From Engraulis encrasicolus (lineage: Eukaryota; Chordata; Actinopteri; Clupeiformes; Engraulidae), in NCBI RefSeq assembly GCF_034702125.1, contig NC_085871.1:31718234-31782233 (forward strand): 64,000 nt of DNA, read 5' to 3'. The notes beneath the pieces are model-generated. The model was given only the letters and a program-made list of their open reading frames with translations, was not told the DNA's origin and did no database searches. Shown here one piece after another: positions 51,461 through 63,978 of the stretch (the first letter of the stretch is position 1; each line of letters opens with the position of its first letter). A program made the position numbers and the translations under genes.

Positions 51461-53117
51461 TCTACAGTATAGGCGGCGCTACAGCAAGACTCTTGGGGAA
51501 GCTTGAAAAAAAAAAATAAATAAAAAAAAAAGGGGGGGGGGGTTGCAAACGTCATCGGAGAGACTGTGGTAGGAGGGTCTGGGGGCACTTTATCAGTCGC
51601 CACGCGAGGTCCTAATCGCGACTTTTGATATATTATCTGCATGACATTATATGCTGTTGAAACAAAATGATGAGCAAATAAAACGGAACATTTCCATGCG
51701 CAACTATGGGTCTTGCTCGTGCGCCAATGGAACTCTCAAACGCGACAGGCACACACACGCACACACTGGAGGCAGGAGAGGAAGACGGCTATTTGCCAGA
51801 CCATGGACTATTATCTCCCAAAAATGTATCGAGCAATCAAATCATACACCCGACTGTCCACACCTTTGTTTCTATTGACATTTTCATGCGCTAGGTCACT
51901 CTACCTCAGACCGGTATAACTCCCAATCAAACTCGTAAAACTAATGACGAGGCAAAATGTGCACACACGGGGAAAGACCGGAGAGCAAGTAAGCCAGCTG
52001 ATTGACCATATCATGCCCAAAAATATCATATGGCCTCTCATATCCTACAGGCTGTCTTCAGATGTCAGTTTTGCAGCCCAAATAATACAAATATGCTGTA
52101 ATTTTGAATTTCTAGTTGAAGTAGCTTGTAATGTAGTTCGCTACATTTTACAGATGGTTGTAACTAGCTTAATATTTCGATTGGATGTAGCTTGTCTAGT
52201 GGAGCTAAATGTTAGCTTACTAGGTTCTACAAATAAGTAGCTTGCGCAGCCAGACAATGTTCTCGCTGCCTCGCACTGTACTGTCCACTCCAGTCACACG
52301 CAGATGCCCAACAAACACAAGCGAATATACACACATCACATTACATATGGTAACTAAACCACCCTGGCAGGCCACCGTGAATTCAGGAAAGGTGTGCTTT
52401 TTTGAAAGTGGTGTTCGCTTGGCGACAGGATAGCACAGGTGTTTTGCTTTGTGATGGCTAGTTAGACGGAAGACAAGTAGACAACTACATCGAACAACAT
52501 TGACAACAACATTGCCACCAAACTTAGCGCTTCGGCGAGCACATCAGGGGAAAAAAAATGATTTCCTACCTTATTTTGTCCTGTTAATTCCTGTTACTTG
52601 AAGATAGAGGCAAAATGTCCATTTAGATTCGCCAAATAGGCTATCCATTTGATAGATGTAGTGTGGTTGAATAACGAATGCTAAAGAGGAAAATGTCAAC
52701 ATTGTGACCTATGGCTGGTGGAAAAAAAAACGAATGATCTAAAAATGAAATGCAGTGGAATCCCAATTTATTCTAGAGGTCATTGCTTTATCAAGATATT
52801 AAACATTCCAGATTTCATTTCATAAGCCACAAGCCCGCCTCACTGCCTGGCTCTGTTGAAGCCAGTAGAACTGACACCTGATTGGTTGGCCGCAGCATGA
52901 CATCGCCTCAACGAGGCTAGATCTACTAACAAGGTGGATAGGCACTTCAGCAGCAGGAAACCCTCGTTCTGTTTCCTTGTGTGTGCCTGTGACACTCCAT
53001 CGCAGGATATTAAAAAAACATGATTTAAAAATTTCATTTCATTTATTTCTTATGACAACTTTGGGGAAGCTAAGCTTTCCCTAGCCTCTTAATAGCGCCG
53101 CCCATGGTCTACAGTAT
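51461..53117. mobile_element. Transposon-like unit, about 1.64 kb, flanked by a 10-bp repeat
   Basis: tctacagtat occurs at 51461-51470 and 53108-53117. Immediately inside are aggcggcgcta and the inverted tagcgccgccc(atgg), and ttggggaagctt-like sequence on both sides. A run of A(11) then A(10)G(12) lies near the left end (51507-51543). No transposase ORF. Superfamily unknown. Confidence 0.55.
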
Positions 53118-53593
53118 CACCAATCATCTCACTTCTTGAATGTTATGTTTTCACATTATTTTCCTTTACCTCTTCTCATGCCCTCATCCTTCCTCGTCTC
53201 CATTTTCTTCTCATCCCCCTCCTGCCTCATATTTATCATACCATTCTCTCCTCTCTTCTCCACTCCACTATTCTACTGCCTCCTTATTCTCCTGTCCTCT
53301 TCTCTCTTCTAACATTTATTCTTTCCTCTCTTCTCCTCTTGTCCCTCCATCATCAACTCTCTCCCCTTGACAAATAGCAAAAGTGCAAAGGTTGTGGGAC
53401 AGCTCTGATCAATAGGGTTGCCCCCCCCCTGACACACACACAAGCGCACACGCACACACACACACACACAGGCACACAGATGAAGGATGCCTCATAGCCC
53501 AAATAACCTTGAGGGGAAAGTGGGCAGTAGCAGGAGTTTCTATTACGACAGTTATCCCTTCTCTAGATGGGGACTTATGAGCTTTGTGTGTTA
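53118..53593. other. CT-rich spacer
   Basis: Pyrimidine-rich from 53160 to 53370; short CA run at 53433-53470. Confidence 0.5.
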
Positions 53594-54633
<1,040 letters not shown>

Positions 54634-55108
54634 TAAGGGCTGTATTCTCCCACCCGCGTAAGTCCAAAAAAGGGCGCAACAGCGCCTCCGCGCTTACTCA
54701 AGTCTGTGGTTAAGCGGGGTTTATGAAGGATTTCACTAGTTGCGCACTTTGGGTGGGGCCAGGCCAAAACCAGGGAGTTTCGCATGTAAATTAATCCTAA
54801 GCGTATTCTCCCGTGCACTTAAGCGCGTTTCCCTTTACGCACTGTAATTTTGCATTTGATGTCCGCTTTGGCTCGCATTTTGAACATTTTACACGGTATG
54901 CTTTGTTGATGTTCCGTACCGTCCAAATCGAAATTCAATTCTCAGTTGTTCTAAACTACACAATTACACATTACCTGTGGCCACAGAACATGTTAGTATG
55001 AGGATCATATAATTTTGTGCCCATGTACTGCAACCGAAACATCAACCTTGTTGCACCATGCTTAAGTGGACAAGGAAGGCACGTCCGACCAAATATAATG
55101 CCGTCTGT

Positions 55109-56096
55109 GATGTGTTAGATATTGTACAATAGTAGAAACTAGCTTTTAGATAACTAGAGATACTGATCTACTGACAAAACACACCCTCATAGCATCCGAT
55201 TGGCCCATAGGCACACACCCACAACCGCACTGGATACTACACAAAAAGCATAAGTTACACAAGCATTCAGAGCTCTGGAAATTTCCTGACCTAAATACCC
55301 CTGACCGATAACAAAAGTTAATGCAGTTTAGGAGAGGTTAGGTAAAAAGAAAACTGCCCTCAATTTCCCTACATGTGTATTTTATTTGTTGTCTGTGGAT
55401 GGGTGCGGTTGTGGGTGTGTGCCTATGGGCCAATCGGATGCTATGAGGGTGTGTTTTGTCAGTAGATGGGTGTGTTCGTGGGCGTGTGTCTATGTGCAGA
55501 TGAGCCTATTCTGGGATGTTGTGTGGTTCCGAGGCGGCCATTTTGACTCGTTGTTCTTGATTGGCCATCTTCATCCTGTGGTCTTCCTCTGTGCCATCTT
55601 CATCCTGTGGTCTTCCTCTGTGTCCCCCTTTAACCTGTGAACGACTGGGCATAATCCCCCATCCCCAAACATCAACCATTTCTATAGGGATTAGGGCCCC
55701 GGGTGGGGCTGGGCCGTCCTGGGAACATCAGGATTACCTGTGGTGCCATCTTGTCCAGGCCCGTCTTGGAGAACATTAACATGATTGCCTTTGAACGAGA
55801 ACTTAATGGTTCTTGAGGCGTCAGCTCCTGCGTACCCATCTGTGGACAACCTTTATTCAGTTATTTGGCTGCAAAATGTTCTGGGCTCACCATATCCTGT
55901 TAATCAAATCATGTTCAGTCATCCTTGCAATTTTTCATCATCACAACACATATTAGTAAACATTCAGTCTTTATTATCAAACAATCTTATTAGCAATCTT
56001 TATTATCAAACCTTCTTATTAAATCAACTAACAAACCAAAAGTATCTCTAGTTATCTAAAAGCTAGTTTCTACTATTGTACAATATCTAACAGATG
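55109..56096. mobile_element. 980-bp element with perfect 52-bp terminal inverted repeats, nested in the Harbinger-like element
   Basis: Termini 55113-55164 and 56041-56092 are exact inverted copies (52 of 52), beginning TGTTAGATATTG and ending ...CTAACA. The 4-mer gatg flanks both ends. A second, independent perfect inverted pair of 63 bp (55168-55230 and 55403-55465) begins just inside the left terminus, giving a stem with a 172-nt loop. It also contains a 29-bp tandem duplication (55564-55621) and no transposase. I cannot place it in a superfamily. Confidence 0.7.
55168..55465. repeat. Perfect 63-bp inverted repeat with a 172-nt loop
   Basis: Arms 55168-55230 and 55403-55465 are fully complementary. 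A diverged third copy in the direct sense follows at about 55461-55510. RNA from this region would fold into a strong hairpin. Confidence 0.9.
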
Positions 56097-57461
56097 ATGA
56101 GTATAATTCTGTTCCAATCGTCTGGACAGCCATCCAATTCTGGGCTATTCCAAAACAATCCTCACCTTTTTTATTATGTTGTAGCCAAATTAAGTAAATG
56201 CTCCACTTTTGTGATGTATTGGAACTCGTGCATATATGTGCATGTAGGCTATTAAACTTCCTGGACTGGTCACCGACATACAAGTCACCATCAACCTATT
56301 GCATGTTGTCCTATCTGTTTTTTAAGACACACACATATTTACTGAAGCTCTTTGCAGCTAAACGTAAAAAGGTCGGCCTATACAGAGCATTTCTTTGGCA
56401 TTTCGCTTCTGGTCTCTATTATACCCCATGAGCTGCGTGTTTAAGTCCTGGCTTAGTAGTGCCATGTACATTTTCCATGTCTGCGACAGAATATAAAGTG
56501 TCAGGTTTTGCACACACGTTTACAATCAATATTTGCGTTGACATCGCTTCGTAGAATGTAAGGATGCGTGGGTATCAATGGAAGGCTAATTTTCTGCCCT
56601 TTCACATAATATTAATATCACGTTGCTGCTGTGTGAGACGTGGAGAGGCGCTTTCAAAAGTCAGCATATACAATGTTTGTTACTGGGGGAATTAAGATGC
56701 AACGATCAGCATTTAAATACGTTTTAATCTCCGGTATTACGTAGGCAACACGTTTCACGATGTGTATTATTTCAATCAACCTGTTGCTGCGCTCCAAAAC
56801 GCTGAGCTGCAGTTCCCGCGAATGGGACACATTGCGTTTCCGTCTCATTATCTCACCTCCACTACTCGCCTTGTGTTTGTGAAAAGGAGCGGAGGTTAGA
56901 TTTTGAAACGCTTTTGCACGAGAACTTTTGGCACGTGGTTTTAAATTCAAAGTTAAAGTTCAGTGTTGGATCTCAATGGGCTGCCGAGGTTTTCACATGG
57001 TTGATCTGAAAATCCACTCTCCATAGTTTCTTTGTAGCCATAACTGATGAACTTGGCGCCTCATCCGCCCATTAAGCATATATCACGCCAATGTTGGGCT
57101 ACGCGCTGTTTTTCTGAGTTAAGCGCGAGGGGTGTGGCGACGTTCCAGAGGGGAAAATATGCGCAAGATAAGACAGCGTAAAATGTGCGCGCGTAAAACC
57201 GACTTAAGTGGAGACGGGAGAATTCCGCCCTAAATGCATAAATGCATTCTGATTTCTCCACACGTTGTGACAATCTATTGTCCAGCATCCACTGTCTTAC
57301 ATTACTCAAATCATCAGTAAGGGTGTATTGAATCTGAGAGATAACCATACTGGCTCGAAAAACATTCAAACTGAAACTTTACTCTGTAGATTTCCAAGCA
57401 GGCATCTCAGTGGACAACTTGAGACCTGCCGAGCATGGCTTTAAACATGATAAGACTTCTT

Positions 57462-57910
57462 TGAGAGATAGTGGTGCACAGGAGAGGGACACATTTGGAA
57501 AATGTTAAATATGTAATATGTAGAGAGTACCCTGACACACAGGCAGTCTTCTGCAGTATTTAATGTGGCAAGACATCCCTGAGTAAGATGAAGACCTATC
57601 CACTGGTAGGCTGTTGGAATATGTTCAGTGAGAAGCCGAGACCGTTGCATTTTTTTTTAGACCTGTGTGGATGTGGCTATAAATATGCTGAGGCTTTCAG
57701 GTAGGACTTAGCCTCAGAGGTAGTGCTGGACAGGAGACGACCACAACATTTGGAGGCTGTTAAATACTGTAGACATGCCTGAGAGAGAAGTACAGACGCA
57801 GACCCCTCCAGTATGTAGGAAGCTGCTTAATGTGGAAAGACATCCCTCAGAAAGAGACAGACTTTTCTGAAAAGCTGTTGGAATATGGCCAGGTTTCTCA
57901 GCAAGACCAG
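57462..57910 (+). repeat. Two diverged tandem copies of a segment of about 180 bp
   Basis: tagtggtgcacaggagaggg (57468) to gttggaatatgttcagtgag (about 57632) reappears as tagtgctggacaggagacga (57720) to gttggaatatggccaggttt (about 57897), offset about 250-265. Blocks in between such as aatgtgg-aagacatccct also match. Function unknown. Confidence 0.65.
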
Positions 57911-57953
57911 GAGTGGGGGTGCACCTGAAGAACAGTGTAGAATATCTTAATTC

Positions 57954-58308
57954 TTGTAAGGAAGGGCCATTCAAATGGCGGTCCTGGGGCCAGATGCGGC
58001 CCCTGGAGGGCAAGGTTCTGGCCCCCCACAAACCCCTTGAAATACAGAAACGTTTTTTCGGAATTTAGAGACAAAATTACGGAGTCCATATCGAGCTGAA
58101 ACAGGACACAGGACGTTGAAATGCAGGAAATTACATCTAAGAAATGCAAAACTTTCTGGGGGAGGACCCCCTGACCCTCCACCTCAATGAAGTGTCCCGT
58201 GTTTTTTTTTTTCATTGATAGTCGGCAAACATAATACATGTGTATAGTTCGCCTTTACCGAGAGGAATTTGAAAAACTGGCCTTTAATTGAATAGCCCTG
58301 TTGTAAGA
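57954..58308 (+). mobile_element. hAT-like MITE, copy 2
   Basis: The element 57962-58300 starts aagggccattcaaatggcgg (first base altered from the expected c) and ends aatagccctg. ttgtaagg precedes it and ttgtaaga follows (7 of 8). Related to 1919-2241 on the opposite strand. Confidence 0.75.
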
Positions 58309-58932
58309 TGTTCGGGTCATTTTTTGGGTCATTTTCAGATTTTAGCTTGGGAAAAATAGTATCAGTTATCATTCTTCGACACTGAGATTCACAGGCTTTG
58401 GCTCATTTTCAATGAGGAACATGAATCTGAAAAACAAATTGTGACCCCCCCTTGCTAACCCCCCCTGCACATTTCTATTACACAAGCAGTGTTCCCGGGT
58501 CATTTTGACCCGTATCACTTTGGGAGGCTTATACATCAATATTTTCGAAGCTCTCTGATACAACAGTGATCACATGTTGAGTAGACAAGGCAGAGGGTGA
58601 AGTATGTTAAAAAATGAGGGCAGATATTGTTCGGTCCTTCAGTTCTGCATCAATGTTTCATCCTTGCGCGATAACCTTTTGCACTAGTGGTTCAATCCAA
58701 GAGCTTGGATTGAGTTTACTCACTTACTTCACCGTCTCCTTATCTCTCTCTCTCTCCACTCTCAAAAGCATAAATAAACAGAAATGCACAGGCAGGGTGA
58801 GGGGAACATGAGGGTGAAGATGAGGTTTTTTTTCCCCATTTTCCATTTTTTCATGTGCACAGGTCAAATTGACCCAAACACCTTCTATGTAACCAAAACA
58901 CGAACACCTTACAAGGGTTAAATCGACTCTGT

Positions 58933-60646
58933 AAGTGGGTAGATGACAGTTAGGCAGAAAAAAACGTTTTTTTTTTTTACAAAACATTGTTTATGAGGGA
59001 AAAAAGTATATGTCTACATAGTGCAGCAATTAATCTTTCAAAAAAAAAATCCAAGTGGTCACAATGTTGGTCTATTAATTGATTATTTATTTATGTTGAT
59101 AAAGCAATTTGCTGAAAATATGTCCTTTGGTGTGACATTAAGAAATAAATATATTAAGTAATGTAGAAATGGCTTGATGGAGTTTTATGAACATTGTTAC
59201 ACTCTTCATATTTATTGATTTTTTTAAAGTCTAAATTTTTTCCCATTAGAGGTGAGCTTATTAGAAACCTTTGAGGAAATATAGGGATATCTTTCTTTTT
59301 AAATGTTCAAAATTGTCCAAATTTATACTAATATTTCATGGATGATAATTTGTTCTTCCCTAATGCAATATTCAGTGTTTATCAAATTTATTGTTAAGCT
59401 CAAACAAATATTTGAGCGTTTTAAAAATGTCACACCGTAGGACATTCATGTCACACTAAAGGACAGAAATGCAAAACTGAGCCAGAAACAAATGTATCAA
59501 CATGATTATTTTGTCTTTTGATCATAATGTAATGCTGTAGTCAATATTGACCTACACTTTATGCTTTAAGTCTTTAAGTCATAGATTATCAGCCTATCGT
59601 AACACTTAATGACAGCCATGCGGTCATTAAATTTAACCTGCAGAGCTCATAAGACTCATACTGAAGTGTGACGTTGGCATGACCATCAAACCTCACCCTC
59701 CTTGTAGGTATGCTACTGTCACACCATTGAACCTGTAGTGTGTAGTGGCCAGTGCCTGTTTGGTATCTCAAGCTGGACAGCACATTTATGCTATATTGAG
59801 CTCTCCACAAAAAAATGTACAACCAGTTGTTTTAAAACCTATTTCTCAGATATCTAGTCCTTTGGTGTGACCTGTTTGTCCTTTGGTGTGATACTTCAAA
59901 GTGTCACACCATAGGACTTTTACCATCACACCATAGGAACTTTGAGCTTTTGAGTTAATTTAAAGCCATGTCGTTGCCAAGTGAAATACAATTTCACCTT
60001 CAGTAAGATGCATTTGCATACATCTACATAAGAAAAAAATAAAAATATATATACACCATTGTCAAAATGTATTTTATGGCCGTCACACCAAAGGACTACA
60101 AAACTAATACATATTGTGGTAGCAAAACATAATTGATTGATTGAAGAACTCTGAGAGAAAAACCTAAAATCAACCCTTGCCATTGGCTTCTTGAGGGTCT
60201 AAAGTCACAATTTATGTCCCACTGGAGCTTCAACGATAGATAATTATCCACAAAATTAACCAAAAATATGATGTCACACCACAGGACATTGTTTTCTGTG
60301 ACAAAGTTTCATAAGTCCATACGGTCTCAGAAAAACAGGAAAAAAATTAAGCATTGCCACTTGAGACACCTTGAATAACATGCCAGGGTTGTTTAGATAA
60401 ATGACTGAGGTTTGATTATTTATTTTAAAATGTTTTAATATGGAGAACCAGGCTTGCGACAGTCACACCATAGGACAAATGTGACATTTGACTCAAAATT
60501 AAGTATACTTATTTAAGCTCTGGATTTATTACACATTACAACATTAGTTTAATCATTTAAAGCATTGACAATTTTGAAAGCATGAATTTACTTAATTTTA
60601 AGAGCCTGCGACAGCAAAATTTACACGTCACGTCATCTACCCAAGT
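58933..60646. mobile_element. 1706-bp transposon-like unit with about ten copies of a 15-bp motif
   Basis: The unit 58937-60642 has 11-bp inverted ends (GGGTAGATGAC / GTCATCTACCC) and the 4-mer aagt directly outside both. The motif GTCACACCAWAGGAC, or close variants, occurs forward at 59429, 59450, 59903, 59925, 60082, 60273 and 60462 (weak at 59718), and reversed (GTCCTTTGGTGTGAC) at 59122, 59857 and 59878. The body is AT-rich with no transposase ORF. Repeated motifs in both orientations could be transposase-binding sites or an older palindromic repeat; this is inference. Superfamily unknown. Confidence 0.65.
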
Positions 60647-60957
60647 GTTGAATTAAATTCATGTTTACTGTGATGAAATCTCTGGCATATGCTCTCAGAC
60701 AGAGGCAAGCCTTTACATTTTCAAGCTGTTAGATAAGGTAAGGCCTCTATGACAGGGAAGGAGATAACAGGTAGGAGAAGACCTCCACAACCTCCTATAA
60801 AAATAGAAAGAAAACCGCTGCAAAAGCCTGCTTATCCTTTATGCTGTAATATAGAAAAATATCATCATCAATTGAAATATATCTGTGTATATATAACATT
60901 ATTTCAAGATGAAGTCTCAAAACAGCCATTTTGACTGTTGAGGGTTAACATGGCAAG

Positions 60958-61077
<120 letters not shown>

Positions 61078-61627
61078 ACTTGACAGAAAAAAATACCACT
61101 GCATTTGAAATCTCTTGGCCATGACATGGTAACCCTCAGATATAAGCAGGCTCCTACAGTACATTCCAAAGCCTTTACATTTGGCAAGGCTTAACTGACA
61201 GGGGATAACAGATAGGAGAAGACCTCCACAGTTCTCTGCAAAATAACACTGTGGCAGAAAGCATACGGCTCAATTAGAAGGCTGTCGTTAATAATAAACA
61301 GACTCAGGGTCTAAGTTATCCACACAAGACATACATACACTTACATGAAGCTGTGTATGTCTGTGTATGTCTGCAACTTCACTGACCTCCTTTCATTTTT
61401 CCATGACACAATACTATACGAGGAAAAAACATTCTTTGTGGAATTCAAACAGAAAATACCCAAATTTGAATATCTATCACACAAACAAAATATGTCTTTG
61501 TCTTGCAGGGGAATAGGTGACATTTCAGTTTGATTTCAACATACTTTCAATGTAAAACATTCCGAATAAAAGCTAGCATAGCTATTATATACACATGGTC
61601 CTTTTTGTAAGCTTCTGACCTACTATT

Positions 61628-61837
61628 AACAATATTTACACATATTTACATCCAAAGTCATCATAAATATAATAATTCATCAATGGGTCTAAAACAGATC
61701 CCCAATCACATGGCCTAAATAATAGCTACCAAAAAAACACTATTATTTAGGCCATGTGATTGGGGATCTGTTTTAGACCCTTTGATGAATTATTATATTA
61801 ATGATGACTTGGGATGTAAATATGTGTAAATATTGTT
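61628..61837. repeat. Near-perfect palindrome with 98-bp arms
   Basis: Arms 61628-61725 and 61740-61837 pair with only about four mismatches around a 14-nt loop. They begin aacaatatttacacatattt and contain ggtctaaaacagatccccaa. It could be a MITE of the extreme palindromic kind and would make a long double-stranded RNA if transcribed. Confidence 0.9.
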
Positions 61838-62278
61838 CAGCCCCTTGGTAGCTGATTATACATAAGGTTTTGGGATAGGTGCCCTCTGGTGCCCACTTTG
61901 TATATAGCATATAGCTTACCCTTCACTTTTGTATGTGACCCCCCCCCCCCCGGTTAGTTTGAAACGTCGTGCCATTAAATATTTGGGAGCATTTAACAGT
62001 GTTGTGGACCTTTATTTTCTTTACAGCTCAATTAAGGCTCACAGTTATTCCATCGACCAAAGATGCACAGCCACTATTGCAGCAGCATAAGTGTGGCCTG
62101 TTAAAACTCTTGAACATGCTTGAGTGATGGAAGTAGTCCCAACTCTTGAACGGTTGAAAAGGGAGAATAGCATCTTCAAAGAGGCTGAAGTGCTGTTGCA
62201 GGTTTGCTATCCCTCAGCTACTGGAAGAGCAAGCTGCTCCTTTCTCTTGCCGTTGGCAAATTTGTGTAGCGTGCCTGT
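61838..62278. other. Spacer without recognisable features
   Basis: Unique sequence with a C(12) run near 61939. Confidence 0.5.
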
Positions 62279-62286
62279 CTGTGTCT

Positions 62287-62382
<96 letters not shown>
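62279..62382 (+). repeat. (GT)n microsatellite
   Basis: About 50 units with two tctg breaks at the start. Confidence 0.98.
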
Positions 62383-62383
<1 letters not shown>

Positions 62384-62938
62384 CTGTGTGTGAATGTCCA
62401 TGGGAGTATGTGATGGTGGGAGTGTGTAAGAAAGAGATTCTCAAGTCCACTTCCCTGGCTTAAGTTATGTTTTTACTGCTTTCATCCAAGCACTAACCTT
62501 GCCTAAATACCCCCACAAGCTGTTTTGGGTTTAAATCGTTACGAGTGGGATAGGACACCACAAAGTTAACAACAAGATATTCACAAAGTTGTTCTTTTGT
62601 TTTATTTTAATTATTTTTAAAAATGATTTTATTTAATTTTTTAACAAGGACTACTGTATTACTTCAGTGAATGACCAGGAAAACTGTCAGTGCCACCATA
62701 CTATTGAAAGGTTGAATATTATAAGTTGATTTCAATTCCAAATCTGGTTTAATCATTTAAGTAGAAGGATTCAGTGGATGTTTTCTTTGGAAGTTGGAAG
62801 TTCACTCTGTAGGGTATTGCGTCATATTCAATCTCAAAGAGGTGACATCACCTCTATCAGGTGTAATTAATGACTAGAATATTTAACATTATGTTTTATG
62901 CTGTGAACTCCAGATACTGTAGAATTACTCAAACCGCA
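62383..62938. other. Spacer without recognisable features
   Basis: AT-rich unique sequence; nothing identified. Confidence 0.5.
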
Positions 62939-63272
62939 CGATCACACCGCCGGCGTTTAACGCGTGCAAAGATGCAGAAATAATTGACTTTGTATGGGAG
63001 AGCAGGTGGCAGAAGCGTTAAAAGCCGCAAAAGCGTTTCTAGAGACGAGGGCATCAAAAGCGGCAAAAGTCGAACTTCATTTAAAAATATGTAATAAGCT
63101 TGGCGCCAGCCAATGGATTGTTCACATTTTTCTAAACGCGAGGTTCGGTTGGTAGAGATTCCTGGTCAAACGCTTCAGGTTGAATCTTTTACCGCGTTCA
63201 ACGTTCCTGGCCTGTGCTTTCCAGGCAGGAGTCAGCAGCGTTCTAGCTCTTTCAACACCGGCGGTGTGATCG
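62939..63272. mobile_element. MITE-like unit with about 20-bp inverted ends
   Basis: cgatcacaccgccggcgttt (62939) pairs with aacaccggcggtgtgatcg (to 63272). The inside contains several gcgttaaa/aaagcg segments. No confident target duplication. Confidence 0.6.
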
Positions 63273-63677
63273 CAGCAAAAGACACACAAGAGATACCCAG
63301 CCGGTTGGTAGCTTATTAAATCCTGCCCTGTATCTACATAAGATGTATCCTCCAGCTGAACTCTCTCCCACCTTTGCCGAAATCAATGTGACGAATCAAT
63401 GATGCATCAACGATTGTCATTTGAGCAGGTTCTAAGACGGTGTGTATTTAAATATAATCCTTGCATACCCTCTCAAATTATTGAACTTTCTTTGATTATA
63501 TAGGAGGTTTTTGAGTAATTATGTGCAGCTTTATATAGAAGTAGTAGGGCAAGTTGTCAGTCTTGGGTCTTTGAATGTCACATTTCTCAATTAAGCTCTT
63601 TGTATTACAATAAATTCTGCTCTGTCAGTTGGTATCCAGCAGTGATTCAAAATAATAAGCTGTTTGGTTACTGAGAG

Positions 63678-63899
<222 letters not shown>

Positions 63900-63978
63900 A
63901 AGAGTCAGCAACAGTTTGAGTGTGGGTGTGTGTGTATGGGCGTGTAACTATGGGTGAGGCAGTGAGATCGTTTGCAAG

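Larger units (their letters stand above)
54634..57233. mobile_element. PIF/Harbinger-like element, 2.6 kb, TAA duplication
   Basis: The element runs 54637-57230, with termini gggctgtattctccc and gggagaattccgccc (inverted, two mismatches), flanked by TAA on both sides (54634-54636 and 57231-57233). Three-base TWA duplications are diagnostic of PIF/Harbinger. Both ends carry subterminal aagcgc/ttacgc-rich tracts. A 98-codon minus-strand ORF (56654-56950) is unassigned; I see no DDE transposase, so it is probably non-autonomous. A 980-bp element is nested inside at 55113-56092. Confidence 0.75.
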
